This document shows, one piece after another, positions 1-7,129 of a DNA stretch of 55,063 nt (position 1 is the first letter of the stretch; each line of letters starts with the position of its first letter). The position numbers and the translations under genes are program-made. The notes under the pieces were generated by a model. The model had not been told where the DNA came from. It searched no databases and was given only the letters and a program-made list of their open reading frames with translations. The stretch comes from Levilactobacillus bambusae (GTDB lineage Bacteria; Bacillota; Bacilli; Lactobacillales; Lactobacillaceae): positions 1 through 55,063 of the forward strand of contig NZ_QCXQ01000006.1 in the NCBI RefSeq assembly GCF_003124125.1. The letters are read 5' to 3'.

Positions 1-19
1 TCGAGTCCGCCTGTCGGAG
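1..19 (+). tRNA. 3' end of a tRNA, probably tRNA-Asn (truncated by the window edge)
   Basis: The first bases are the TCGAGT part of a T-loop, the 3' side of a T-stem, and an acceptor 3' strand TGTCGGA followed by discriminator G at 19. The missing 5' acceptor strand would be TCCGACA. A U1-A72 pair with discriminator G is typical of bacterial tRNA-Asn; the anticodon lies outside the window, so identity is inferred. It sits about 30 bases before tRNA-Thr, suggesting a longer tRNA cluster upstream. Confidence 0.6.
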
Positions 20-49
20 TTGTGTTGTCTCACCTATATAGGTGTATTT

Positions 50-122
50 GCCGGCATAGCTCAGTTGGCAGAGCGTCGGTATCGTAAACCGAAGGTCGGG
101 GATTCGAGGTCCTCTGCCGGCA
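50..122 (+). tRNA. tRNA-Thr (anticodon CGT)
   Basis: A complete cloverleaf: acceptor strands GCCGGCA and TGCCGGC with discriminator A, a D-arm GCTC...GAGC, and an anticodon arm TCGGT-ATCGTAA-ACCGA giving anticodon CGT, which reads ACG. The T-arm contains GATTCGAGG. CCA is not encoded. It is followed within ten bases by a rho-independent terminator, so it is the last gene of its tRNA unit. Confidence 0.93.
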
Positions 123-129
123 TCTAAAT

Positions 130-160
130 GGTCTGGTTCTTATGGAACCGGGCCTTTTTT
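130..160 (+). terminator. Intrinsic terminator of the upstream tRNA cluster
   Basis: GGTCTGGTTC and GGAACCGGGCC pair (with G-U pairs) around a four-base loop and are followed by a run of seven T, just downstream of tRNA-Thr. Confidence 0.85.
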
Positions 161-251
161 GTATTATGGTGAATGTATGAGAAGGACTATTTAAAAATAA
201 GAAAGATCTTAAAATTTTGTCATTATACGTTCATTTTATTTTTCCAGATTA

Positions 252-280
252 TTGCATTGATGAAAAGCATGCAGTATAAT
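252..280 (+). promoter_or_regulatory. dtpT promoter
   Basis: A -35 box TTGCAT (252-257) and a perfect -10 box TATAAT (275-280) are separated by 17 bp. Transcription would start near 287, leaving a leader of about 105 nt before the TTG start of dtpT. Confidence 0.8.
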
Positions 281-286
281 TACTAC

Positions 287-391
287 TATGTTTTAATTAG
301 AAGTTGATGAGCGTAACTAAAACTCAACCAACAAAAGTGAATACGAGAGCTTCACTTGTAATTAAAGAGAGACAAGTCTGGAGGTATTTTT
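287..391 (+). promoter_or_regulatory. Structured 5' leader of dtpT
   Basis: The leader can close with TTAATTA (293-299) against TAATTAA (359-365). Inside are two hairpins: GTTGA/TCAAC (303-307 with 324-328) and AAGTGAA/TTCACTT (335-341 with 351-357). This is a three-way-junction-like fold ending just before the ribosome binding site. No terminator or known riboswitch motif is present, so a regulatory role is only inferred. Confidence 0.4.
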
Positions 392-1873
392 TTGCAAAAC
401 CAAACGAATAAAAAAGACATGGACCATGCCTTTTTCGGACAGCCTAGAGGTTTATCAACGCTGTTCTTTACTGAAATGTGGGAACGTTTCAGTTACTACG
501 GGATGCGTGCGATCTTACTGTATTACATGTACTACTCCGTATCCAAGGGTGGATTAGGATTTAGCCAGTCCACGGCCATGTCTGTTATGTCGATCTACGG
601 TTCGATGGTGTATCTCTCCTCTGTTCTAGGCGGTTACATGAGTGATAGAATCTGGGGAGCCCGACGAACTGTTTTCTACGGTGGAATACTTATTATGTTC
701 GGGCACATTGCCCTTTCAATTCCTGCTGGTAGTCTGACGCTGTTTATATCCATTCTACTGATTGTTTTAGGAACGGGGTTATTGAAACCTAACGTTTCTG
801 AAATGGTGGGGGGCCTTTATCAGCCTGGAGATCCCCGGCGTGACTCTGGGTTTACGATCTTTGTTTTTGGGATTAACTTAGGTTCATTAATTGCACCTTA
901 CTTAGTTGGTTGGTTAGGGATGAGTTATAACTTCCACTTAGGGTTCTCCCTTGCCGCAATTGGAATGTTCTTTGGGTTAATCCAATACTACCGCGGAAGC
1001 CGGAAGTACTTGAGTAAAGATAGTCTGTACCCGACCGATCCCTTAGAACCAGGTGATTTTCGTAAGTTAATGATTGAAGTTACTGTGGGTGGAATTGGGT
1101 TAATCCTGGTTCTAGCTTTAATGGCTGTCATGGGTGCTTTAAACATTACGAACTTTATTTCACTGTTAAGTGCGATTGCCATTCTAACCCCAGTGGTTTA
1201 CTTTACAATCTTCTTAACGAGTAAGAAGGTTACGCCAACTGAACGATCACGGGTTTGGGCCTACGTTGTCCTGTTTATTGCCGCAGCTGTTTTCTGGGCA
1301 ATTGAAGAACAGGGGTCTTCAGTGTTAGCGTTATTCGCTGCTGACCAGGTTAACAACAACCTTGGCTTCCTGCACATTCAGCCGGCCTGGTATCAATCGT
1401 TGAACCCACTGTTCATCTTAATTTACACGCCGCTGTTTGCTGCGTTATGGGCACGCTTAGGCCGTAAGCAGCCAAGCTCACCGGCTAAGTTTGCCACGGG
1501 GATGTTATTTGCCGGAGCCTCCTTCTTCTTGATGGTCGTTCCAGTTACTTTGTTCGGTGCAGGAACTAAGGTTAGTCCCCTTTGGCTTGTTGGTAGTTGG
1601 GCACTCGTTGAAATTGGGGAAATGTTAATTTCACCAATTGGGCTGTCTGTAACGACTAAACTAGCTCCCCGAGCTTTTAGATCCCAAATGATGAGTATGT
1701 GGTTCCTAGCCGACTCCGCTGGACAAGCGGTGAACGCCCAAATCGTTAAATTTTATACCCCAGGTAATGAAGCGAATTACTTTGGTTGGGTCGGAATTGT
1801 TTCCGTTGTTGTCGGAATCATTCTATTTGCCTTAGTTAAACCAGTTAAACGTCTTATGGATGGCGTTAACTAA
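392..1873 (+). CDS. dtpT: Di-/tripeptide:proton symporter, POT family
   Basis: A 493-residue polytopic membrane protein of the proton-dependent oligopeptide transporter family, importing di- and tripeptides released from proteins. The family signature ExxER (E28-R32, in the context WERFSYYG) lies in the first membrane helix, and about 12-14 hydrophobic segments follow. Length matches DtpT of lactic acid bacteria (about 460-500). The start is TTG, chosen because GGAGG stands about seven bases upstream and the first helix follows directly. It is a single-gene unit with its own strong promoter, structured leader and terminator. Peptide uptake fits an amino-acid-auxotrophic organism that also encodes PepC in this window. 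Family assignment is secure; exact substrate range is inferred. Confidence 0.92.
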   Translation: MQNQTNKKDMDHAFFGQPRGLSTLFFTEMWERFSYYGMRAILLYYMYYSVSKGGLGFSQSTAMSVMSIYGSMVYLSSVLGGYMSDRIWGARRTVFYGGILIMFGHIALSIPAGSLTLFISILLIVLGTGLLKPNVSEMVGGLYQPGDPRRDSGFTIFVFGINLGSLIAPYLVGWLGMSYNFHLGFSLAAIGMFFGLIQYYRGSRKYLSKDSLYPTDPLEPGDFRKLMIEVTVGGIGLILVLALMAVMGALNITNFISLLSAIAILTPVVYFTIFLTSKKVTPTERSRVWAYVVLFIAAAVFWAIEEQGSSVLALFAADQVNNNLGFLHIQPAWYQSLNPLFILIYTPLFAALWARLGRKQPSSPAKFATGMLFAGASFFLMVVPVTLFGAGTKVSPLWLVGSWALVEIGEMLISPIGLSVTTKLAPRAFRSQMMSMWFLADSAGQAVNAQIVKFYTPGNEANYFGWVGIVSVVVGIILFALVKPVKRLMDGVN

Positions 1874-1891
1874 CTCAATTAGTTTATAATG

Positions 1892-1927
1892 AAGCTCTCC
1901 TAGTGTTAGGCTAGGGGAGCTTTTGTT
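1892..1927 (+). terminator. dtpT terminator
   Basis: AAGCTCTCCTAG (1892-1903) pairs with CTAGGGGAGCTT (1911-1922), then TTTTGTT. It lies between dtpT and the metallophosphoesterase, so the latter may rely on readthrough or a weak promoter. Confidence 0.85.
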
Positions 1928-1943
1928 GTAGAGGAGGGTCATC

Positions 1944-2786
1944 ATGAAGGTTGCATTAATGAGTGATTTACACTTTGACGTTAATGGGATCAGTCCCGAA
2001 GAAACGTTGAACCAGCGGGCTGATTTTTTGGCCGCCCAGGGTGTTCAGTACGTCATAAATGGTGGCGATACCTATAATAGCTTTGAAAAAACTATTACCT
2101 ATATGGAACGATTGCAAGCAGCTCTCCCAGATGCTAAGGTTTACTTTATCGCGGGAAACCATGAGATGGTTCATGATGTTTCATATGAACAATTAGAAAG
2201 CCCGTTGAGTGACCTTTATCTGCATCATCGGTGGATTGATATTCCCGGGACTGACTGGCGGATTATTGGGAATAATGGGTGGTATGACTATGGGTTTGCC
2301 AGTAATCTGGTGGGTCGTGATTTTGCCCAGTGGAAACGGGCGTTCTGGATTGATTCATCGATTGAACAGCCAATGACCGATCCCGAAAGGATGGCCATTG
2401 TATTGCAGCAGGTTGAAGGTGACTTAAACTTGGCTCAGTTAGCGCACAAGCGCGTGCTGTTTGTCACTCACTTTGTCCCGGATGACCACTATATTCGGTA
2501 TACGTCTGACAATCGCTTTTGGAACATGGCGAACGCGTTGATGGGCAGTCCGAGGATGGGGGTTCTGCTTAGACGGTATGGCACTTCTGTGGTTTTATTC
2601 GGGCATATGCATATTCATCCTGAGCCGCTTAAGATTGATCAAACGACATTTTATGATCAGGCATTAGGTTACGGAACGTCACGGTTGCATGAATGGCAAC
2701 AGCCAGATTTTATGACAGAGTGGCAAAACCGTTTGAAAATAATTGACCTCGATAAAAAATCAATTAAAAGGGTTGACGAAATTTGA
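1944..2786 (+). CDS. Calcineurin-like metallophosphoesterase
   Basis: A 280-residue cytosolic protein with the complete metallophosphoesterase motif set: DLH at residues 8-10, GGD at 40-42, GNHE at 71-74, TH in VLFVTHF, and a C-terminal FGHMHIH. These ligands coordinate a dinuclear metal centre that hydrolyses phosphoesters. The protein resembles a lactobacillar family of unknown physiological substrate, so no specific gene name is given. The ATG is preceded by GAGGAGGG at a good distance. The last codons overlap the -35/-10 region of the downstream tRNA-Tyr promoter. It could act on nucleotides, cyclic nucleotides or proteins; the sequence does not decide. Confidence 0.85.
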   Translation: MKVALMSDLHFDVNGISPEETLNQRADFLAAQGVQYVINGGDTYNSFEKTITYMERLQAALPDAKVYFIAGNHEMVHDVSYEQLESPLSDLYLHHRWIDIPGTDWRIIGNNGWYDYGFASNLVGRDFAQWKRAFWIDSSIEQPMTDPERMAIVLQQVEGDLNLAQLAHKRVLFVTHFVPDDHYIRYTSDNRFWNMANALMGSPRMGVLLRRYGTSVVLFGHMHIHPEPLKIDQTTFYDQALGYGTSRLHEWQQPDFMTEWQNRLKIIDLDKKSIKRVDEI

Positions 2787-2801
2787 ATTTTTATGTATTA
2801 T
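2773..2801 (+). promoter_or_regulatory. Promoter of tRNA-Tyr/tRNA-Gln unit, copy 1
   Basis: -35 TTGACG (2773-2778) and -10 TATTAT (2796-2801) with a 17-bp spacer. The -35 box lies inside the end of the metallophosphoesterase gene. Confidence 0.75.
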
Positions 2802-2834
2802 TATGAAGTTGATTCGTTACGGCGATTCATTTTC

Positions 2835-2917
2835 GGAGGGGTAGCGAAGTCTGGCTAAACGCGGCGGACTGTAAATCCGCTCCTTCGGGTTCGGTGGTTC
2901 GAATCCACTCCCCTCCA
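2835..2917 (+). tRNA. tRNA-Tyr (GTA), copy 1
   Basis: An 83-nt class II tRNA with acceptor GGAGGGG/CCCCTCC, discriminator A, anticodon arm CGGACTGTAAATCCG (anticodon GTA) and a long variable arm, as expected for bacterial tRNA-Tyr. CCA is not encoded. It is eight bases upstream of tRNA-Gln. Confidence 0.95.
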
Positions 2918-2925
2918 TTTATTAT

Positions 2926-2997
2926 TGGGCTATAGCCAAGCGGTAAGGCAACGGGTTTTGGTCTCGTGATGCGCTGGTTCGAATCCAGCTAGCCCAA
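2926..2997 (+). tRNA. tRNA-Gln (TTG), copy 1
   Basis: A 72-nt cloverleaf with acceptor TGGGCTA/TAGCCCA and discriminator A. The anticodon loop TTTTGGT gives anticodon TTG. It is co-transcribed with tRNA-Tyr. Confidence 0.95.
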
Positions 2998-3004
2998 TTG
3001 AGTA

Positions 3005-3042
3005 AAAGTAATCATAATTGTGATTGCTTTTTTATTTTTTTC
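3005..3042 (+). terminator. Terminator of tRNA unit, copy 1
   Basis: AGTAATCA pairs with TGATTGCT around a short loop and is followed by a long T-rich tract. Directly after it comes the promoter of the second copy. Confidence 0.75.
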
Positions 3043-3071
3043 TTGACGAATGACGTAATGTTCGATATGAT
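3043..3071 (+). promoter_or_regulatory. Promoter of tRNA-Tyr/tRNA-Gln unit, copy 2
   Basis: -35 TTGACG (3043-3048) and -10 TATGAT (3066-3071), 17-bp spacer, followed by the same leader as copy 1. Confidence 0.75.
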
Positions 3072-3104
3072 AATATAGTTGATTCGTTACGGCGATTCAT
3101 TTTC

Positions 3105-3187
3105 GGAGGGGTAGCGAAGTCTGGCTAAACGCGGCGGACTGTAAATCCGCTCCTTCGGGTTCGGTGGTTCGAATCCACTCCCCTCCA
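3105..3187 (+). tRNA. tRNA-Tyr (GTA), copy 2
   Basis: Identical in sequence to the tRNA-Tyr at 2835-2917, including the long variable arm; anticodon GTA. Confidence 0.95.
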
Positions 3188-3197
3188 TTTTTATTAT

Positions 3198-3269
3198 TGG
3201 GCTATAGCCAAGCGGTAAGGCAACGGGTTTTGGTCTCGTGATGCGCTGGTTCGAATCCAGCTAGCCCAA
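3198..3269 (+). tRNA. tRNA-Gln (TTG), copy 2
   Basis: Identical to the tRNA-Gln at 2926-2997; anticodon TTG, acceptor TGGGCTA/TAGCCCA. Confidence 0.95.
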
Positions 3270-3274
3270 CTAAG

Positions 3275-3303
3275 AACCAGTCACGGTGCGTGACTGGTTT
3301 TTT
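3275..3303 (+). terminator. Terminator of tRNA unit, copy 2
   Basis: AACCAGTCAC and GTGACTGGTT form a perfect ten-base-pair stem with loop GGTGC, followed by six T. Confidence 0.92.
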
Positions 3304-3420
3304 ATTTGTTCAAAATTGACAAGCGGGTCAAAGTTCGTTAGAGTCAGTTTAATAATAGTGAAGTTAATTCAATCGATGGATTGATGTCATTGATGAGTGA
3401 TAAAGTCGGGAGGAACCAAA

Positions 3421-4224
3421 ATGAAAATTGGGTTCATTGGAGTCGGTGCTATGGCGAAAGCGATTATTCAGGGACTGCTTAACGCCAAAACATTTATGCC
3501 GGCAGATATTGTCATACATAGCGCCCACACAGAAAACTACGAACCATATGCTAAGGCAAACGGGCTTACCGCAGCCAAAAGTAACCGGGAAGTCACGGAG
3601 TTATCGGATCTAGTCGTCGTGGCCGTCGTTCCGGAGCTGACCCGGGATGTTTTACGTGAGGTAACCGAAGAACTACACGATGGCAAAAAGATTCTCATTT
3701 CGATTGTGGCGGGAATTACCCTGGATGATATGGAAAGCATTGTGGGTTATGATTTCCCAATTCTTCGGACGTTACCCAACATTAACGTTGAGGTCGGTTC
3801 CGGAATGACCGCGATTGCCTATAATGATAACCTGAAGGGCGACGATTTAATTCGGTCCATCGGGGTCTTTAATGCGCTTGGAGAAACGACTAAGGTACCC
3901 GAAGACCAATTTGACGTTTTTTCGGCTTTAGCTGGGTCATCGCCAGCGTTTATCGATCTCTTTATTGATAGTATGAGCCGAGCGGGTGTGAAGTACGGAT
4001 TTAATAAGGAGCAGGCTACTAGAATTGCGGCAATGGCTACCTTAGGATCCGCTAAGATGATGCTAATGTCCCATAAAATTCCGTTTGATCTCATTGACCA
4101 GGTTTCCTCTCCAGGTGGTCGGACCGTCAAGGGAATTTTAGCCATGCAGGAGTATGGCCTGCCGACTGCCGTTGTTAAGGGAATCGATGCGACAGTAGGG
4201 ACGGAACCTGAGGATAAAGATTAG
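3421..4224 (+). CDS. proC: Pyrroline-5-carboxylate reductase
   Basis: A 267-residue cytosolic enzyme performing the last step of proline synthesis, NAD(P)H-dependent reduction of pyrroline-5-carboxylate. The N-terminal Rossmann motif is GFIGVGAMA (residues 4-12), and the family C-terminal signature is visible as SSPGGRTVKGI. Length is normal for ProC. The open frame extends upstream to a GTG at 3397, but the perfect GGGAGGA Shine-Dalgarno at 3409-3415 points to ATG 3421, which also puts the dinucleotide fold at the N-terminus. A TTGACA at 3316-3321 could be its -35 box, but the -10 is weak. No proA or proB lies nearby, so precursor supply must come from elsewhere. Confidence 0.95.
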   Translation: MKIGFIGVGAMAKAIIQGLLNAKTFMPADIVIHSAHTENYEPYAKANGLTAAKSNREVTELSDLVVVAVVPELTRDVLREVTEELHDGKKILISIVAGITLDDMESIVGYDFPILRTLPNINVEVGSGMTAIAYNDNLKGDDLIRSIGVFNALGETTKVPEDQFDVFSALAGSSPAFIDLFIDSMSRAGVKYGFNKEQATRIAAMATLGSAKMMLMSHKIPFDLIDQVSSPGGRTVKGILAMQEYGLPTAVVKGIDATVGTEPEDKD

Positions 4225-4233
4225 GATGACCAC

Positions 4234-4262
4234 TTGTTTTGATGGTCTATACCGATTATAAT
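4234..4262 (+). promoter_or_regulatory. nagA promoter
   Basis: -35 TTGTTT (4234-4239) and a perfect -10 TATAAT (4257-4262) with a 17-bp spacer. The longer in-frame ATG at 4261 lies inside this -10 box, which supports the downstream start at 4303. Confidence 0.8.
4243..4253 (+). promoter_or_regulatory. Candidate NagR operator in the nagA promoter spacer
   Basis: TGGTCTATACC is a near-palindrome resembling the TGGTnTAnACCA core recognised by GntR/HutC-type NagR (YvoA) proteins. It sits between the -35 and -10 boxes, where a bound repressor would block RNA polymerase. A NagR-like gene is directly downstream of nagA. Confidence 0.55.
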
Positions 4263-4302
4263 GGGGGTAGATCAGGATAGAAAACACGAAGGAGTGGGAT
4301 CA

Positions 4303-5448
4303 ATGAGTATTGTTTATAAGCATGTGACGGTTTACACCGGTGAAGAAGTCATTAAAGACGGATATCTTCGATTTGGCGAAACGATTGAGGCGGTGGGGCC
4401 AATGAAGGATTATCAGGCACAAGCCGATGATGAAATCCGGTATACCCCGGGTAAAATTATCGTGCCCGGCTTCATTGACGTTCATACCCACGGTGGGTAT
4501 GGGTTTGATAGCATGGATGGGGATGCTGAACAAATTGATACCATGGTGGATCAAGCCATTCATGAGGGGACGACGAGTATCTTCCCCACAACCATGACTC
4601 AATCTAATGAGGCCATTGACCACGCGATGACGGGGATTCGCGATGCCGCAGAAAAGAATCCCGTGATTCAAGGTGTTCACTTAGAGGGTCCCTTTATTGC
4701 TTCGATTTTTAAGGGGGCCCAGCCGGAACAATACATTAAGGATCCTGACGTTGCACTCCTTGATCGGTGGAATACGTTATCGGGTAACCGGGTTCGGTTA
4801 ATTACCTATGCGCCAGAAGATCCTGGTTCCCAGGCCTTTGAAAGTTACTGTCTTCAACATGATATTGTGCCATCAGTGGGTCATTCAAATGCAACGCGGG
4901 CTCAACTGCTACAAAGTAAGGCGACGCACGTTACCCACCTCTATAATGCGCAACGGGGGCTGCACCACCGGGAACCGGGGGTAACGGGTCATGCGATGCT
5001 GGAAGAGAATATGTACGCTGAAATCATTTGTGACGGCTTCCATATCGTACCCGATATGATTAAGCTGGCCTACGATCAAAAGGGTCCCCACCGACTTGAG
5101 CTGGTGACGGATTCCATGCGGGCCAAGGGAATGCCAGAGGGCGTTAGTGAATTAGGCGGCCAAAAGGTTATCGTGAAGGATAAGCAAGCACGATTAGAGA
5201 CCGGTAACTTAGCCGGCTCGGTTTTAACGTTTGTCGACGCCTTTAAAAACGTGATGGACTTTACGGGTTGCAGCATTGAAGAGGCGGTTTGGATGAGCTC
5301 CGTGAACCAGGCTAACGAATTTGGGTTAACGCATAAGGGTTACCTCCTACCCGGCAAGGATGCGGATTTAAACGTCTTCTCAGATCATTTAGATTTAGAA
5401 ACGACCTTTAGTTTAGGTCGCGAATTTGACAACACACAAAAAGATTAG
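4303..5448 (+). CDS. nagA: N-acetylglucosamine-6-phosphate deacetylase
   Basis: A 381-residue amidohydrolase-superfamily enzyme that removes the acetyl group from GlcNAc-6-phosphate, giving glucosamine-6-phosphate for glycolysis or cell-wall recycling. Metal-binding HTH is at residues 61-63 (DVHTHGGYG); the HLEGPF motif with the metal-binding Glu, VGHSNA, and the catalytic Asp in VTDSM follow. Length matches NagA (about 380). ATG 4303 is chosen over the upstream in-frame ATG because AAGGAG lies at the right distance and the upstream codon is within the promoter. nagR follows 26 bp downstream and probably shares the transcript. No nagB is in the window. Confidence 0.95.
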   Translation: MSIVYKHVTVYTGEEVIKDGYLRFGETIEAVGPMKDYQAQADDEIRYTPGKIIVPGFIDVHTHGGYGFDSMDGDAEQIDTMVDQAIHEGTTSIFPTTMTQSNEAIDHAMTGIRDAAEKNPVIQGVHLEGPFIASIFKGAQPEQYIKDPDVALLDRWNTLSGNRVRLITYAPEDPGSQAFESYCLQHDIVPSVGHSNATRAQLLQSKATHVTHLYNAQRGLHHREPGVTGHAMLEENMYAEIICDGFHIVPDMIKLAYDQKGPHRLELVTDSMRAKGMPEGVSELGGQKVIVKDKQARLETGNLAGSVLTFVDAFKNVMDFTGCSIEEAVWMSSVNQANEFGLTHKGYLLPGKDADLNVFSDHLDLETTFSLGREFDNTQKD

Positions 5449-5474
5449 TCTAGCTGTGGAAAGGGTTGAATAAC

Positions 5475-6176
5475 ATGGGTTCACCGATTTACATTCAAAT
5501 TCATAATGATATTAAGCGCTCAATTGAAGCCGGTAAGTGGGCAATTGGCGATCGAATTCCTTCAGAACGGGAATTGGCACATCGGTTTGGTGTGAGTCGG
5601 ATGACCCTCCGTCAGGCCATTCAAACCTTAGTGGATGAAGGAATTCTTGAACGGCTAGTGGGGTCGGGGACTTACGTTGCCAACCAGAAGGTTCAAGAAA
5701 AGATGTCTGGGGTCACCAGTTTTACGGATGTTATGCTGGCTCAGGGGAAAAAGCCTTCCAGTACAACAATTTCTTACCACGTGATGGCACCCTCCCTTAG
5801 TGAGCTCGAGAAGTTAGGGCTAAAGGAAAACGAACAGGTGCTGCGGATGGAACGGGTTCGTTACGGTGACGACGTTCCGATTTGTTATGAGGTGGCGACC
5901 GTTCCGGCTAACCTAGTGGAGGGACTAAGCAAGGCGGAAGTAACGAGTTCGCTGTACCACGCCCTGGAAGAAAAGAAAAAATTAGTTCCAGGGAAGGCCC
6001 AACAAACCGTTTCAGCCATGTCAGCCTCCGAACGAATTGCGGATTATCTCCACATCAAACGTGGCGATGCGATTCTTCGGCTGCGTCAGTTGACCTACCT
6101 GCAAGACGGACGGCCCTTTGAATACGTTCGGACCCAGTACGTTGGGGAACGATTTGAATTTTACCTCGAAAAGTAG
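5475..6176 (+). CDS. nagR: GntR/HutC-family regulator, NagR-like
   Basis: A 233-residue transcription factor with an N-terminal winged helix-turn-helix of the GntR type (about residues 5-70; RIPSERELAHRFGVSRMTLRQA) and a C-terminal UTRA ligand-binding domain (about 85-230), the HutC/FarR layout of Bacillus NagR/YvoA, which senses GlcN-6-P or GlcNAc-6-P. It directly follows nagA and a matching operator-like palindrome lies in the nagA promoter, so autoregulated control of aminosugar use is likely. GGAAAGGG at 5458-5465 fits ATG 5475; an in-frame TTG at 5466 abuts the Shine-Dalgarno and is unlikely. The gene symbol rests on context, not on a ligand test. Confidence 0.85.
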   Translation: MGSPIYIQIHNDIKRSIEAGKWAIGDRIPSERELAHRFGVSRMTLRQAIQTLVDEGILERLVGSGTYVANQKVQEKMSGVTSFTDVMLAQGKKPSSTTISYHVMAPSLSELEKLGLKENEQVLRMERVRYGDDVPICYEVATVPANLVEGLSKAEVTSSLYHALEEKKKLVPGKAQQTVSAMSASERIADYLHIKRGDAILRLRQLTYLQDGRPFEYVRTQYVGERFEFYLEK

Positions 6177-6216
6177 CGGGGATAAATCCGGACAATGAAA
6201 ATTTGATACTAAAATA

Positions 6217-6260
6217 AAACCAGTCCCAACCAGAGAAGTCTCTCTGTGTGGGACTGGTTT
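6217..6260. terminator. Bidirectional terminator between nagR and tagA
   Basis: AAACCAGTCCCA (6217-6228) pairs with TGGGACTGGTTT (6249-6260), with T-rich flanks on both strands. It can end nagAR on the plus strand and tagA on the minus strand; its right end touches the tagA stop codon. Confidence 0.88.
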
Positions 6261-6994
6261 TATTTCTTGCTTCGGTGTTCCTTCTTAACGGCCATTAAAT
6301 ACTGGGGTAGCACGAGATCACGTTTGATCCGCTTGGGTTCTTTTAGCATACGATAGAGCCATTCCAGGTGGTGATTTTGCCAGAACTTTGGGGCTCGTTT
6401 GACGGCGCCCACCAGAACGTCAAAGCTGCCGCCGACCCCCATCCATAGTGCAGCCGCTTCGTGCCGGTGATCCATGATAAATTGTTCCTGTTTAGGAAAT
6501 CCGAGGGCCACAAAAACCATGTCGGGGTTGGCATCGTGGATTTGGGTGGCCACGCTCGCCTCGTCGGTAAAGTAGCCGTCTTGAAGCCCCGCAATTTCTA
6601 ACCCGGGATACTGGTCGGCTAAGACCGACTTCAGTTTGGCAATCACAAAGGGTTTAGCCCCGACAAAGTACACCCGTTTATGCGTCTGGCTGCCCCAAGT
6701 AAGAAGGTCAAGCATGGTATCGTAACCCGTAATTCGGTCTTTTAGGGGCGTGTTTAGGATTTCTGCCCCCTTGATGATTCCAATTCCGTCCGGAGTAATG
6801 TAGTCAGCGGTGTGCAACCGGCGCTGGTAATCGGGGTGAGCCTGGGCGTACATCACAATTTCAGGGTTAGCCGTTACCACAAAGGTATTCTGATGGTGGT
6901 TAACCCGTTCCTCTAATACCTGAACAAAGTCATTTTGAGTGGCTTTAATAAAGGGAACGTTTAAAATGGTAATGGTAGGAAATGACTGAGGCAT
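6260..6994 (-). CDS. tagA: WecG/TagA/CpsF-family glycosyltransferase
   Basis: A 244-residue GT26 glycosyltransferase. TagA adds N-acetylmannosamine to undecaprenyl-PP-GlcNAc at the cytosolic membrane face, the first committed step of wall teichoic acid linkage-unit synthesis. The family's conserved motifs are present: VTANPE with T41 and N43, TPDGIG with D69 (the candidate catalytic base), and GxPKQE near residue 175. A basic C-terminus (KRIKRDLVLPQYL...KKEHRSKK) is compatible with membrane association. AAAGGAA precedes the ATG. No other teichoic acid genes are adjacent, so it is a stand-alone gene. A related capsular transferase cannot be excluded, but length and context favour TagA. Confidence 0.85.
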   Translation of the reverse strand: MPQSFPTITILNVPFIKATQNDFVQVLEERVNHHQNTFVVTANPEIVMYAQAHPDYQRRLHTADYITPDGIGIIKGAEILNTPLKDRITGYDTMLDLLTWGSQTHKRVYFVGAKPFVIAKLKSVLADQYPGLEIAGLQDGYFTDEASVATQIHDANPDMVFVALGFPKQEQFIMDHRHEAAALWMGVGGSFDVLVGAVKRAPKFWQNHHLEWLYRMLKEPKRIKRDLVLPQYLMAVKKEHRSKK

Positions 6995-7033
6995 TTTTAC
7001 GGTTCCTTTCTGTTGGTTACAAGGGTTTACTTT

Positions 7034-7092
7034 ATCATACCAGTGTCTTGTTAAAAATGCCTACCCGTTTTTAGGTAAAAAAGTGCTATGAT
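7034..7092. promoter_or_regulatory. Divergent promoter region of tagA and nadE
   Basis: On the minus strand an extended -10 TGGTATGAT (box at 7034-7039) precedes tagA. On the plus strand an extended -10 TGCTATGAT (box at 7087-7092) precedes nadE. Both -35 regions are weak, as often tolerated with TGn-extended -10 boxes. Confidence 0.5.
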
Positions 7093-7129
7093 CATTAGGA
7101 ATGACTTGAAACCAAATGGAGGCTGTCTC

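Larger units (their letters stand above)
2807..3269 (+). repeat. Tandem duplication of the tRNA-Tyr/tRNA-Gln unit
   Basis: Bases 2807-2997 and 3077-3269 are near-identical direct repeats. The identity starts in the leader (AGTTGATTCGTTACGG) before tRNA-Tyr and ends at the last base of tRNA-Gln. The only difference I see is the inter-tRNA spacer, 8 versus 10 bases. Upstream promoter sequences share only the boxes, and the terminators differ. Confidence 0.9.

Noticed and set aside
230-265. CodY-like or catabolite-repression-like sequences upstream of dtpT
   Set aside because: Best CodY alignment has about five mismatches; the cre-like TGAAAAGCATGCA is one base short of the consensus spacing.
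3819-4145. Minus-strand open frame of 108 codons inside proC
   Set aside because: Shadow of the proC reading frame; no ribosome binding site, promoter or recognisable protein features.
4261-4302. N-terminal extension of nagA from ATG 4261
   Set aside because: The codon lies in the -10 box of a strong promoter, and a better start with AAGGAG exists at 4303.
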